This document shows, one piece after another, positions 23,574-23,972 of a DNA stretch of 23,972 nucleotides. The DNA comes from a virus. Where the stretch lies: the IMG/VR virus record IMGVR_UViG_3300022877_000038, positions 1 through 23,972 of that record; one strand, 5' to 3'. The first letter of the stretch is position 1. Each line of letters starts with the position of its first letter. The translations under genes and the position numbers were made by a program. The notes beneath the pieces were generated by a model. That model worked only from the letters and a program-made list of their open reading frames with translations. It was not told where the DNA came from and ran no database searches.

Positions 23574-23972
23574 GTGGGACGTCTTATCGTCAATGCCGAT
23601 GATTTTGGGCTGACCGGTGGTGTAAACCTGGCCATTACGGAGCTGCTTACGGCTGGAGTGGTGACGAGCACCACGCTGATGGCGCACGCCAGAGCAACGA
23701 ATGAAGCGATTGAAATGGCACGCGCAATGCCCTCGCTGGGCGCGGGCTGCCATGTGGTTCTCGTGGACGGGGAGCCGATGCTGCCGGTGCGGGAAATTTC
23801 CTCGCTGGTGGAGCGAAGGACTGGGCGGTTTCATCGCACATTGAGCGGATTTCTGATGCGCTTGCTATCTGGAAGGGTGCGGGATGGCGAGATCGAGGCA
23901 GAGGCAGAGGCGCAGATTGGGCTGCTGCGGTCGAAGGGCGTCGCGCTGACCCACGTGGATACTCACAAGCAC
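23574..23972 (+). CDS. YdjC/HpnK-like carbohydrate deacetylase (partial, host)
   Basis: The first 133 residues of a YdjC-family deacetylase. RLIVNADDFGLTGG near the N-terminus carries the Asp10-Asp11 metal/catalytic pair, CHVVLVDGEPMLP has a likely metal His, and THVDTHKH at the window edge is the expected second metal motif. The mid-region with LVDGEPMLP followed by GRF is close to HpnK, the hopanoid-associated member, so that is the likely subtype. These enzymes remove acetyl groups from N-acetylated sugars. The GTG is the only usable start, with a TAA four codons upstream; its ribosome site is weak. It continues past the window. It is host DNA, divergent from tRNA-Val. Confidence 0.85.
   Translation, partial: MGRLIVNADDFGLTGGVNLAITELLTAGVVTSTTLMAHARATNEAIEMARAMPSLGAGCHVVLVDGEPMLPVREISSLVERRTGRFHRTLSGFLMRLLSGRVRDGEIEAEAEAQIGLLRSKGVALTHVDTHKH

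Overview
The window looks like most of an integrated lambda-like, tailed double-stranded DNA prophage plus a few hundred bases of host chromosome at its right edge. All phage genes lie on the minus strand, so the phage reads from right (early) to left (late). The left end of the element, with most tail, baseplate and lysis genes, is outside the window. Host clues are modest: moderately high GC, a bacterial-type Ig domain of a style common in Acidobacteriota proteins, and a YdjC/HpnK-type deacetylase. I suggest an Acidobacteriota host only as an inference.

Right edge (23.4-23.97 kb): a complete tRNA-Val(UAC) with encoded CCA on the minus strand, and a divergent host gene for a YdjC/HpnK-like deacetylase that runs off the end. 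The phage begins 37 bases beyond the tRNA 3' end, which is where integration into a tRNA gene would place an attachment site.

Early/replication module (15.5-23.4 kb): about 17 tightly packed genes, mostly joined by ATGA or TGATG overlaps and ending at an intrinsic terminator near 15.48 kb. They include small zinc-ribbon and winged-helix proteins, a divergent clamp-like protein, an HD-domain hydrolase, a sigma-region-4-like regulator, a full-length DnaN sliding clamp, a lambda O-like initiator gene carrying a helically phased iteron array (candidate origin), a P-like partner gene and an ASCH-domain protein.

Integrase and junction (13.66-15.5 kb): an intact tyrosine recombinase, a small coupled ORF and a 321-base non-coding stretch ahead of the terminase genes that is the natural place for cos.

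Packaging and head (2.3-13.66 kb): TerS (Nu1-like), a C5 cytosine methyltransferase inserted between the terminase subunits, TerL (GpA-like), a SprT-like metalloprotease with its own promoter and palindromic operator, a gpW-like connector with an extra N-terminal domain, a lambda-B-type portal, a probable moron (tiny membrane peptide plus a signal-peptide-bearing fibre-like protein) and a prohead protease fused to the HK97-type major capsid protein with an internal start.

Head-tail and tail (1-2.3 kb): small connector proteins, an SSB lodged in the morphogenesis cluster, a probable tail terminator, a tail tube protein with an N-terminal Ig-like domain, two covarying RNA hairpins, an attenuator-like terminator and the start of a probable tail chaperone gene.

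No CI-like repressor or divergent regulatory switch is visible, and the integrase sits 8 kb from the tRNA. Together with the very short leader between tRNA and first gene, this raises the idea that early expression depends on whether the element is integrated or circular.
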